Shown one piece after another: positions 1-7,596 of a stretch of DNA of 18,227 nucleotides. Origin of the DNA: Bacteroidota bacterium (lineage in GTDB: Bacteria > Bacteroidota > Bacteroidia > Chitinophagales > Chitinophagaceae); assembly GCA_023433265.1 (NCBI GenBank), contig JAEZDR010000174.1, positions 1-18,227 on the forward strand, read 5' to 3'. The position numbers and the translations under genes were made by a program. The number at the start of each line of letters is the position of its first letter. Positions within the stretch are counted from its first letter, which is position 1. Below the pieces are notes generated by a model. It ran no database searches and was not told where the DNA came from. It saw nothing but the letters and a program-made list of their open reading frames with translations.

Positions 1-957
1 GTACCACTCCCGTGTATAGGTCCGGTTCATCAGTTGAAGAATGCGTGTACTGCCGCTTTGCACCGGCAGATGAATGTACTTGCAAATGTTTTCGTACTTC
101 GCCATTGTAAAAAGCACCTCATCGGTAATGTCTTTGGGGTGAGATGTACTAAACCTAACCCTTAGTTTAGGCGAGATCAGCGCCACTTTTTCCAGTAAAC
201 CGGCAAAGGTTACAGCCTCATTAGTGGTTTCATTCACCCAATAATAGCTGTCCACGTTCTGTCCAAGGAGCGTTACTTCTTTAAAACCCGCTTCATAAAG
301 ATGTCTTGCTTCGGCCACGATTGAATCCACATCCCGACTGCGTTCCCTGCCGCGCGTGAAAGGCACAACGCAGAAACTGCACATGTTGTTACAGCCTCTC
401 ATAATAGAAACGAATGCTGTAACCCCGTTGCTATCCAGCCTCACCGGCGAGATATCAGCGTAGGTTTCGTCCCTGCTCAAAAGGACATTTACAGCTTTCT
501 GGCCGGTTTCAGCTTCTTCAATTAACAGGGGAAGGGACCGATAAGCATCGGGGCCGACAACGATATCTACTAACTTTTCCTCCTCTAAAAACTTCGTTTT
601 CAGCCGTTCAGCCATACAGCCCAAAACACCCACCAGCATTCCCGGGCGTGCCTCCTTCACCTTCCGGAATTCAGAAAGTCGTTTTCTTACGGTTTGCTCA
701 GCCTTTTCTCTGATGGAGCAGGTGTTGAGCAGTACAAGGTCGGCCTCTTCGAAGTTGCGGGTGGCTCCGAAGCCCTCTTCGTGGAGGATGGAAGCCACGA
801 TTTCGCTGTCGCTGAAATTCATCTGGCAGCCATAACTTTCTATGTAAAAACGCTTTTTATAATCATTAGGGTCTGCAGCAAAAGGGGCATACGCTTCACC
901 CTGTCTTGCTTCATCATGCACTTTAGCGGAAACATCCACGATATTCTCTCCCAACAT
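1..957 (-). CDS. miaB: tRNA-2-methylthio-N6-dimethylallyladenosine synthase MiaB (partial, C-terminus outside window)
   Basis: Radical-SAM methylthiotransferase that adds the ms2 group to i6A37 of tRNAs reading UNN codons, in the cytoplasm. The 319 codons present give an N-terminal UPF0004 domain (about residues 36-150) opening with YIESYGCQMNFSDSEIV and NTCSIREKAEQ, with cluster cysteines C44, C80 and C114. The radical-SAM domain follows, with RGCNNMCSFC giving C189, C193 and C196, then the STSHPKD and HLPVQSGS signatures. SYGCQMN plus CSIREKAE point to MiaB rather than MtaB or RimO. The frame runs open to base 1, so the end of the radical-SAM domain and the TRAM domain are missing. The ATG at 957 leaves about 35 residues before the conserved core, a length I regard as usual for Bacteroidetes MiaB. 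It is transcribed divergently from the response regulator. Confidence 0.96.
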   Translation of the reverse strand, partial: MLGENIVDVSAKVHDEARQGEAYAPFAADPNDYKKRFYIESYGCQMNFSDSEIVASILHEEGFGATRNFEEADLVLLNTCSIREKAEQTVRKRLSEFRKVKEARPGMLVGVLGCMAERLKTKFLEEEKLVDIVVGPDAYRSLPLLIEEAETGQKAVNVLLSRDETYADISPVRLDSNGVTAFVSIMRGCNNMCSFCVVPFTRGRERSRDVDSIVAEARHLYEAGFKEVTLLGQNVDSYYWVNETTNEAVTFAGLLEKVALISPKLRVRFSTSHPKDITDEVLFTMAKYENICKYIHLPVQSGSTRILQLMNRTYTREWY

Positions 958-964
958 AAGGGTG

Positions 965-972
965 CAAATATA
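965..972 (-). promoter_or_regulatory. Candidate Bacteroidetes -7 element for miaB
   Basis: On the minus strand this reads TATATTTG, an exact match to the Bacteroidetes -7 consensus TAnnTTTG. It ends only 7 bases before the miaB ATG, so a start site a few bases downstream would leave almost no leader. I see no clear -33 TTTG; the palindrome at 981-993 occupies that zone. Confidence 0.5.
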
Positions 973-980
973 GGTAGATA

Positions 981-993
981 TGCCAATTTGGCA
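981..993. promoter_or_regulatory. Perfect 13-base palindrome, candidate operator
   Basis: TGCCAA-T-TTGGCA is a perfect 6+1+6 inverted repeat. It starts 8 bases upstream of the miaB -7 box and so overlies the spacer and -33 zone. The form suits a dimeric repressor or activator site. No regulator gene is next to it except the single-domain response regulator, which has no DNA-binding domain. Confidence 0.35.
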
Positions 994-1164
994 GGAGCAA
1001 TCAGACGTTAAAGCGATCGCAAAAGAAGCCTAGGGAAATTTCCGCGTTTCATGGGCTTTTCCTGACATTTCGAAGAAAACGGTGTTACTTACACGCAATA
1101 GCAATGGTATGCTTTTTGTCTAACCAATGTCTATTTCGTTATAGGTAACCCTCCACAGAAAAAT

Positions 1165-1572
1165 ATGCTCCGAATTAAAGAATGCCTGATAATTGACGAT
1201 GATAAGGATGACCAGGAGATATTCCTTCTGTGTATCAGGCGAATAACCGATAAGGTGAACTGCACTTTCCTAAATGACGGCATTGATGCACTGGCACTTC
1301 TGAAAACGGATGACAGTTATACACCCGATTATATCTTCCTGGACGTGAATATGCCCAAAATGAATGGGATTGAGTGTTTGAAAATGCTGAGGAATATCCC
1401 CAGGCTTAGCCGAACTAAGATATTCATGTATTCCACGAGCTCGGAGATTAAAACAGTGGAGCGAAGTAGAGACCTGGGAGCAGATGACTTTATTGTTAAA
1501 CCCACACGAACTCATGAATTGAAAGAGAAGCTATCTGCTATTTTAGAGATAGTATCAGAGCTGCAAGACTAA
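1165..1572 (+). CDS. Single-domain (CheY/Rcp1-like) response regulator
   Basis: A 135-residue receiver domain with no output domain. The acidic pocket is D11-D13, the phospho-acceptor is D60 (IFLDVNMPKMNG), the switch Ser is S90, and the conserved Lys is K112 in FIVKP. It should take phosphate from a histidine kinase and act by protein-protein contact or as a relay, in the cytoplasm. The kinase gene starts 12 bases after its stop, so the two are almost certainly one operon and cognate partners. Single-domain receivers of this type are often paired with soluble PAS or phytochrome kinases. No strong SD precedes the ATG. I did not find a convincing promoter in the 207-base gap from miaB. Confidence 0.9.
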   Translation: MLRIKECLIIDDDKDDQEIFLLCIRRITDKVNCTFLNDGIDALALLKTDDSYTPDYIFLDVNMPKMNGIECLKMLRNIPRLSRTKIFMYSTSSEIKTVERSRDLGADDFIVKPTRTHELKEKLSAILEIVSELQD

Positions 1573-1584
1573 ATTAATCATCTG

Positions 1585-3126
1585 ATGTCTTTTACAACAA
1601 TAGACGCATCCCAGGCAAACGCCAAGTATCTGTTGTACCAAAAAATGGTAGAGGAAATACAGGATTATGCAATTATTTTATTGGACAGCCAGGGTTATAT
1701 TAAAAACTGGAACAAGGGGGCTCAAAAAATTAAGCAATATGAAGAATATGAAGTGCTGGGAAAGCATTTCAGCATGTTTTACCTGCAGGAAGACCTTGAC
1801 CAGGATTTACCAAAGCGCCTAATAACGCTTGCCCGGAACACCGGTCGCGCAGCACAGGAAGGTTGGCGTAAACGGAAAGACGGATCAAGGTTTTGGGGAA
1901 GCATAACGATTACTGCGTTGCACGATGACGAAAACAAAGTAATCGGCTTTAGCAAGGTTACCCGCGACCTGACAGATAAAAAGCTGGCAGAAGATGAGTT
2001 GAGGATGAGCGAAGAAAGATACCACCAAATGGTAGCTGAAGTACAGGATTATGCCATCATCCTGCTAAGTACAGAAGGCGTGGTTCAGAATTGGAACATT
2101 GGTGCCGAAAACATCAAAGGATATACAGCAGAAGAAATCATTGGTAAGAAGTTCTCTATTTTCTATACACCGGAGGACCAGGCTTCAGGATTGCCTGATA
2201 AGCTTTTAAAGAAGGCACACGATGAGGGAAAGGCTAATCATGAAGGATGGCGGGTTAGAAAAGATGGCACCCGTTTCTGGGGAACCATTGTAATTACAGC
2301 GCTGCATAGCGGAGACGGTAAGGTGATAGGCTTTTCGAAAGTTACACGCGACTTTACTGAAAAGAAACTGGCAGAGGAAAAGCTGGCTGCCTATACGGCC
2401 GAGTTGGAGTTGCAAAACAGCGAACTGGAGCAGTTTGCCTACGTGGCCTCACACGATTTGCAGGAGCCTTTACGTAAGATTCAAACCTTTGCTGAGCTGA
2501 TACAGGAGAACCTTGATGACAAAGAGTTTACTGAGAGGTACTTTAATAAGCTAACACAATCGGCTAAGAGAATGTCCGAGCTTGTAAAGTCGTTGTTAAA
2601 CTACAGCAGGCTGGCCAAGGAAAATGAAACCTCAGCAACCGATACCCATGTGGATTTGAACACAATACTGGTAGAAGTAACTCAGGACTTTGAGCTCCTG
2701 ATAAATGAGAAAGGCGCAAATATTACAGCAACCTTACTTCCTGTGGTGAAGGGTAATAAAATGCAATTAGGCCAATTATTTTTTAACCTAATAAGCAATT
2801 CTCTAAAATTCTCGACGGACAAACCTGAAATTACGATATCTAGTAAGCTTGTGCTGAAAAATGATACAGCAGATGCACCCAAGCATGTAACAGCCGAGAA
2901 ACTTCATTGCATCAGCTTTAAGGATAACGGGATAGGATTTGAGGATGAATATGCAGATTTGATCTTTTCATTGTTCCAGCGTCTTCATGGCAAACAGGAG
3001 TTTGATGGCACAGGAATAGGCCTCGCCTTGTGTAAGAGAATCACAGAAAACCACAATGGGTTTATCACAGCCGAAGGCAAACCGGGACAGGGTGCAACAT
3101 TTACGGTGTACCTGCCAGCCGAGTAA
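1585..3126 (+). CDS. Soluble PAS-PAS sensor histidine kinase
   Basis: A 513-residue kinase with no membrane segment or signal peptide, so it senses a cytoplasmic cue. Two PAS/PAC modules (about 15-135 and 143-265) are followed by a short coiled linker, a HisKA dimerisation domain with phospho-acceptor H290 (ASHDLQEPLRKI) and a HATPase domain. The N box is near N401/N405 (NLISNSLKF), G1 is DNGIGF (447-452), and G2 is GTGIGLAL (475-482). The PAS modules are tandem copies of each other, about 128 residues apart, with QDYAIILL, GFSKVTRD and KKLAE repeated in both. No haem-, flavin- or bilin-binding residue is obvious, so the ligand is unknown. It has no receiver of its own; the upstream response regulator is the expected partner. 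Confidence 0.92.
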   Translation: MSFTTIDASQANAKYLLYQKMVEEIQDYAIILLDSQGYIKNWNKGAQKIKQYEEYEVLGKHFSMFYLQEDLDQDLPKRLITLARNTGRAAQEGWRKRKDGSRFWGSITITALHDDENKVIGFSKVTRDLTDKKLAEDELRMSEERYHQMVAEVQDYAIILLSTEGVVQNWNIGAENIKGYTAEEIIGKKFSIFYTPEDQASGLPDKLLKKAHDEGKANHEGWRVRKDGTRFWGTIVITALHSGDGKVIGFSKVTRDFTEKKLAEEKLAAYTAELELQNSELEQFAYVASHDLQEPLRKIQTFAELIQENLDDKEFTERYFNKLTQSAKRMSELVKSLLNYSRLAKENETSATDTHVDLNTILVEVTQDFELLINEKGANITATLLPVVKGNKMQLGQLFFNLISNSLKFSTDKPEITISSKLVLKNDTADAPKHVTAEKLHCISFKDNGIGFEDEYADLIFSLFQRLHGKQEFDGTGIGLALCKRITENHNGFITAEGKPGQGATFTVYLPAE

Positions 3127-3173
3127 TAAAGTACCGTTTAACAATCATCATTTTATAGTCTGGCTTTCTTCGC

Positions 3174-3181
3174 TACTTTAG
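3174..3181 (+). promoter_or_regulatory. Possible -7 element for the M49-like peptidase gene
   Basis: TACTTTAG matches the Bacteroidetes -7 box TAnnTTTG at five of its six fixed positions. It lies 15 bases before the ATG at 3197. No -33 element is evident. Confidence 0.25.
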
Positions 3182-3196
3182 CTGCAAACAATATAT

Positions 3197-4834
3197 ATGC
3201 GTTTTTTAACCCTCACCATCGCTGCAGGGATGCTTTACAGCTGCAGTGTATCGCCAGAATCAAAGGAAGGAAGCACCACTGTTGAAAAAGACTACATTAC
3301 CCGGCGCCTTGAAGCCTATGCCCCTTTTGAGCTGACGGCTAATGTGAATCAACTTAGCGCTACAGATAAGCAGATAGTACCGTTGTTGATTGATGCCGCT
3401 AAGATAATGGACACACTCTTTTGGCTACAGGCGTCCGGGCGGCCTGATAGCATAATAGCTTTGGGCACCACGGAGGAAGCAAAACGTTTTATTTCCATCA
3501 ACTACGGCCCCTGGGACCGGCTGAATAACGATACCCCTTTCATTTCGGGTGTAGCCTCAAAACCGCCAACAGCAAACTTTTACCCACATGACCTTACGAA
3601 AGAAGCGCTAGAAAAAAGCGATGTAAAAGATAAAGAAGGACAATATTCATTAATAAGGAGAGATGCTGCAGGTAAGCTATACTCTATTCCTTATCATATT
3701 GCTTTCAAACCTTACCTGGAGAGAGCGGCAGCGTTGTTGAACAAGGCTGCAGGTATAACAACTGAAGCCTCATTCAAAAAATATTTGACCCTAAGGGCAA
3801 AGGCGCTACTTGACGACAACTATACCGCATCAGATATTGCATGGATGGATATGAAGGACAATAGCCTGGATGTTATCATAGGCCCTATAGAAAACTATGA
3901 AGACAAACTGCTTGGTAAGAGAACTTCATATGAGAGCTATGTGCTGGTAAAAGATAAAGAATGGAGCAAACGTTTGGAAAAATATGTAACCATGTTGCCG
4001 GCTTTGCAAAAGGGATTACCGGTAGAACAGAAATATAAAGCAGAAGTACCGGGAAGCTCGTCGCAGTTAGGTGCGTACGACATTGTGTATTATGCGGGCG
4101 ACTGTAATGCAGGCAGTAAGACCATTGCTGTGAATTTGCCAAACGACGAAGAACTTCAAAAGACCAAAGGAACAAGGCGGAGCCAATTAAAAAATGCCAT
4201 GCGCGCAAAGTTTGATAAGATTCTTTTGCCGATAGCTGAAGAGTTTATTGACGAATCGCAGGTAAAGCAGGTAAACTTTGACGCCTTCTTTGCCAATGTA
4301 ATGTTTCATGAAGTTGCACACGGTTTGGGAATAAAAAACACCGTAGACGGAAAAGGAACAGTGAGGAATGCACTCCAGGAACAAAGCTCCTGGCTGGAGG
4401 AAGCAAAAGCGGACATCCTGGGTTTATACATGGTATCAAAACTGGTAGAACAGAAAGAATTACAAGGGCCTATAGAAAACTACTATACAACTTTTATGGC
4501 GGGCATACTGAGAAGTGTTCGCTTCGGCGCCGCTTCTGCGCACGGAAAAGCAAATATGCTTGCATTTAATTATTTCCAGGAAAAAGGCGCTTTTGAAAAA
4601 ACCAGTGAAGGCAGGTACAAGGTGAACTTCCAGAAATTCAAAGAAGCGATGGATGGTTTAAGCAATCTTGTTCTTACCATGCAGGGTAATGGTGACAAGG
4701 CCGCAGTGGTAAAGTTGCAACAAACCCATGGTATAGTTAAAGATGATTTGAAAGCGGACCTAAATAAACTACAGGAAAAAGGTGTTCCTGTTGATATTGT
4801 TTTTAAACAAGGGAAAGAAGTTTTAGGCCTATAA
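3197..4834 (+). CDS. Dipeptidyl-peptidase III-like (M49-type) zinc peptidase, lipoprotein
   Basis: A 545-residue putative exported metallopeptidase. The N-terminus is a type II signal with lipobox LYSC, lipid-modified at C16, so it should sit in the envelope. The catalytic helix has HEVAHG (H371, E372, H375), and a second motif EEAKAD (about 401-406) would supply the third zinc ligand, E402. This matches the M49 (DPP III) arrangement of a zinc helix followed about 30 residues later by an EExxA-type motif. The zinc motif is HEXXH rather than the HEXXGH usual in DPP III. The length is shorter than eukaryotic DPP III. It probably removes dipeptides from oligopeptides, but the substrate is inferred. 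It is a single gene with its own terminator. Confidence 0.8.
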   Translation: MRFLTLTIAAGMLYSCSVSPESKEGSTTVEKDYITRRLEAYAPFELTANVNQLSATDKQIVPLLIDAAKIMDTLFWLQASGRPDSIIALGTTEEAKRFISINYGPWDRLNNDTPFISGVASKPPTANFYPHDLTKEALEKSDVKDKEGQYSLIRRDAAGKLYSIPYHIAFKPYLERAAALLNKAAGITTEASFKKYLTLRAKALLDDNYTASDIAWMDMKDNSLDVIIGPIENYEDKLLGKRTSYESYVLVKDKEWSKRLEKYVTMLPALQKGLPVEQKYKAEVPGSSSQLGAYDIVYYAGDCNAGSKTIAVNLPNDEELQKTKGTRRSQLKNAMRAKFDKILLPIAEEFIDESQVKQVNFDAFFANVMFHEVAHGLGIKNTVDGKGTVRNALQEQSSWLEEAKADILGLYMVSKLVEQKELQGPIENYYTTFMAGILRSVRFGAASAHGKANMLAFNYFQEKGAFEKTSEGRYKVNFQKFKEAMDGLSNLVLTMQGNGDKAAVVKLQQTHGIVKDDLKADLNKLQEKGVPVDIVFKQGKEVLGL

Positions 4835-4851
4835 CTTAAATGCTGTTCGCT

Positions 4852-4885
4852 AAAAGGCCGGGGTTTGCCTCCGGCCTTTTTATTT
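4852..4885 (+). terminator. Intrinsic terminator after the M49-like peptidase gene
   Basis: A perfect 10-bp stem, AAAAGGCCGG (4852-4861) with CCGGCCTTTT (4871-4880), has a 9-base loop and runs into TTTTTATTT. It lies 17 bases after the stop codon. The A-run on the 5' side means it may also work on the other strand. Confidence 0.88.
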
Positions 4886-5066
4886 GTACCCATCCAGCAA
4901 CAATTTTTTCTTCTGTCTATTAACGTTTAAAAGGGCTTAACAAAATATTTAGTGTTGAAGATTAGTGTTTTAGCAAGCGAACATTTAACCTTAACCAAGC
5001 TTTGGCATAGTTATTTGAATTCGTTAACAAGTCAGGAAATGTATCAGAAGATTAAAAGGAAAAAAT

Positions 5067-7298
5067 ATGAAAGGAATGTTACAACTAGGCATGCTGCTGC
5101 TGTTGTTTGTTACCAGCGCACATGCACAACAGGAAGGAGATTTTAGAACGTATGGGTCAGGATCGTGGAACGATCATCTTGTATGGGAACAGTATTCAGC
5201 TGCCAATGGGTGGACGAAATCTACAGGGGCTATCCCCAACAGTAGTAACAATACTGTTACAGTAAATCACGCACTTGTATTGCAGCGTAGTGCAGAAGCA
5301 GGTACGCTTGTACTGAATGCGAACATTAGCCTTGGAGCAAACACCTTATCTGTCGCAAGAAACATATCAGTAAATGCGGGTATCATTGACGCGGCTAACG
5401 GTACCGTACGTTTTTCCGGAAGCCAGGCACAAACAATACCTGCCAACGCTTTCCTGAACAAGCGGGTAAAAAGACTTGTGATTGACAACGCCGTTAGTGT
5501 GCGTACCGTGGATAGCTTGAAAATAACAAGAAGCCTAAAGCTGGAAAGGGGTACTTTTTTCACTAATGACCGCGTGGTTCTAGCAGCAGATTCAAACTAT
5601 ACTGCATGGCTTGAGCCCGTTCCGTTATCCGCTTCAATTGAAGGCAGGATGATAGCCGAAAAATACCTACCCGGTAAGCGCGTGTTCCATTTCTTTAGCC
5701 ATCCATTCAATCACAGCATTGGATTAAGTGAACTAATTGATGATATAGACATTACAGGTGAGGGCGGTGCTTCAAACGGCTTTACCCCTACACAAACTAA
5801 TAACCCCTCTGCTTTCTGGTACGACACCGAAAGAGGAAATACAAATGTGGAAAGTGCACCAGACCCGGGATGGATAGCTTTCACAAATACAGCTGGTACC
5901 GGGAGCAATGCCTGGGAACCATTGTCTGCGGCGCGCATATTTGTTCGAGGTGCAAAAGGCCAGGGTCTTACGACGCTTAATTATTCACCCAGCCCGGTGG
6001 TTAGCGACATGATGGGTTTGGTAAATACAGGCAGCCGCAGTTTTTCGTTACAACGTTCAGCAAACTCAGGACACAACTTTATTGGCAACCCTTATCCAGC
6101 CCCTGTAAACCTTAACTCGGTTTGGAGAAGAAGTACGCTCGGCGCTAACTTTTATATATGGGATGCCACTGCTGCTACAACAGGAATTTACACTGCATGG
6201 CCTTTCAGCGTGCCTTACATCCTTCAACCCATGACAGGTATATTTGTTGAACAACAGCAGGGCCAGGACAACGTAATGTTATTTGAAGAGGAAGATAAGT
6301 ATGATGATCAATCAGCTGCTCCGCTTACACCCGCGCTTCCCCGTTATGCACACTTTACTATCACGGGTACTGACAACAAACTCTGGGACAGGCTTTTCCT
6401 AATCAGCAATGCGGCTGCCCTGGATGTGGAAGATGCAATGGATGCAAACAAAGTAACAAACCCTGTATTGAACTTCTACACTCATAACGGCGGTAAAAAG
6501 TATGCAATTGATGCAAGAAACATACAAGGCCAGGGAGCAATTCCACTCGGAATAAACAGCACTTTGAAAGGGACTTTTTCACTAAACCTTGCCAGTGCTA
6601 ACTTCGACGGTTTTGAGCTTAAGATTTATGATAAGTACACTAACAAAGTGGTTGGACTTGCAAAAGGAAAGTACGACTTCGAAATCAACAACGATACAGC
6701 ATCCTATGGCGACTATCGCTTTGTATTGATGATGGATACAATGCCGGTTGCACCTGTAGAAAATGTAATATTCGCAACAGTGACAAACCAGGGAAGCGCT
6801 GCTTTAGTGCAGTGGCAGTGGGATACATCGTTCATTGCAACCACCTTCAACATACAACGTGCGCCAGACACTTTATCGTTTGCAACAATCGGCTTTACTG
6901 ATGCAAATGGCTCAACTTCATACTCATGGGCTGACGCCACACCATTAGCGGGCAGGTCATACTACAGGGTGCAGGCAATACTTGCCAATGGAGGTACTGT
7001 AGAAAGTAATATTGTTGCTTACGACAACAATCCTACCCAGGCAAATGCAGACTTCGTGATCATGCAGAACCCAACTGTGAATAAGACCGTTAAGATGGAG
7101 TGGAAGAACATTCCAAAAGGATCTTACTCTGTAAGCTTGTTGAGCCAAAGCGGCCAGCCGCTTCAGCAGCAGACCGTTCAACACAGTGGATCTAAATCAA
7201 CTTATACGCTTACAGCTCCAACTGCGGTTCATGGACTCTATACTATAGCCGTACAAGGCCAGCAGTACAAGGGTGAGAAGAAGGTAATTATCAAGTAA
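5067..7298 (+). CDS. Secreted protein with type A T9SS C-terminal sorting domain
   Basis: A 743-residue secreted or cell-surface protein. Signal peptide 1-20 is cleaved after AHA. The next 160 residues are short beta-strand repeats of the type seen at the start of many Chitinophagaceae T9SS cargo proteins (GSWNDHLVWE, NNTVTVNHALVL). The middle region has GNPYPAPVN at about 340. An FN3-like beta-sandwich covers about 563-654 (WDTSFIATTFNIQRA ... SYYRVQAILANG). The last ~80 residues form the T9SS sorting domain, with MQNPTVNKTVKMEW, GSYSVSLLSQSGQ and GLYTIAVQGQQYKGEKKVIIK-like strands up to the C-terminus. No catalytic motif was seen, so adhesin or structural roles are as likely as enzyme. AAAAGGAAAAAAT before the ATG supports this start. 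It is monocistronic. Confidence 0.85.
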   Translation: MKGMLQLGMLLLLFVTSAHAQQEGDFRTYGSGSWNDHLVWEQYSAANGWTKSTGAIPNSSNNTVTVNHALVLQRSAEAGTLVLNANISLGANTLSVARNISVNAGIIDAANGTVRFSGSQAQTIPANAFLNKRVKRLVIDNAVSVRTVDSLKITRSLKLERGTFFTNDRVVLAADSNYTAWLEPVPLSASIEGRMIAEKYLPGKRVFHFFSHPFNHSIGLSELIDDIDITGEGGASNGFTPTQTNNPSAFWYDTERGNTNVESAPDPGWIAFTNTAGTGSNAWEPLSAARIFVRGAKGQGLTTLNYSPSPVVSDMMGLVNTGSRSFSLQRSANSGHNFIGNPYPAPVNLNSVWRRSTLGANFYIWDATAATTGIYTAWPFSVPYILQPMTGIFVEQQQGQDNVMLFEEEDKYDDQSAAPLTPALPRYAHFTITGTDNKLWDRLFLISNAAALDVEDAMDANKVTNPVLNFYTHNGGKKYAIDARNIQGQGAIPLGINSTLKGTFSLNLASANFDGFELKIYDKYTNKVVGLAKGKYDFEINNDTASYGDYRFVLMMDTMPVAPVENVIFATVTNQGSAALVQWQWDTSFIATTFNIQRAPDTLSFATIGFTDANGSTSYSWADATPLAGRSYYRVQAILANGGTVESNIVAYDNNPTQANADFVIMQNPTVNKTVKMEWKNIPKGSYSVSLLSQSGQPLQQQTVQHSGSKSTYTLTAPTAVHGLYTIAVQGQQYKGEKKVIIK

Positions 7299-7320
7299 AC
7301 ATTGTTCATATTTATCCTGA

Positions 7321-7350
7321 AATCAGGCTGCCATGGCAGCCTGATTTTTT
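7321..7350 (+). terminator. Intrinsic terminator after the T9SS cargo gene
   Basis: AATCAGGCTGCC (7321-7332) and GGCAGCCTGATT (7335-7346) form a 12-bp inverted repeat separated by 2 bases, followed by a T-run to 7350. The effective loop will be a few bases larger. It lies 22 bases past the stop. Confidence 0.9.
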
Positions 7351-7544
7351 ATTTGTATTAAAAAGTTAAGTTCAAAGTGCGGTGAGTTAAAAGTAGCCGG
7401 GTTGGCACACTCTTTTCATTATTGGAGTAAGAAGAGAGATGTGAAGAGACGACGAATGGTTGAATGGCTGGATGTGTGAGAGAAGATTATTTCCTATGAA
7501 AACGTTAGGTGTGAGACAGTAATACAAATCAATTGTCTACACCA

Positions 7545-7571
7545 ATAAAATGCCCCGTAACCGGGGCATTT
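7545..7571 (-). terminator. Intrinsic terminator of the metH operon
   Basis: A perfect 10-bp stem AAATGCCCCG / CGGGGCATTT (7548-7557 and 7562-7571) has a 4-base loop. On the minus strand it is followed by TATTGG, so the T-rich tail is short. It lies 25 bases after the metH stop. The plus-strand side also has a TTTT, so it could act in both directions and separate the convergent blocks. Confidence 0.75.
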
Positions 7572-7596
7572 GTTTTATGAATATGGTGCTGTAGCA

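Noticed and set aside
694..1011. A 105-codon plus-strand open frame at the left end.
   Set aside because: Antisense to the 5' part of miaB, which carries unmistakable MiaB motifs.
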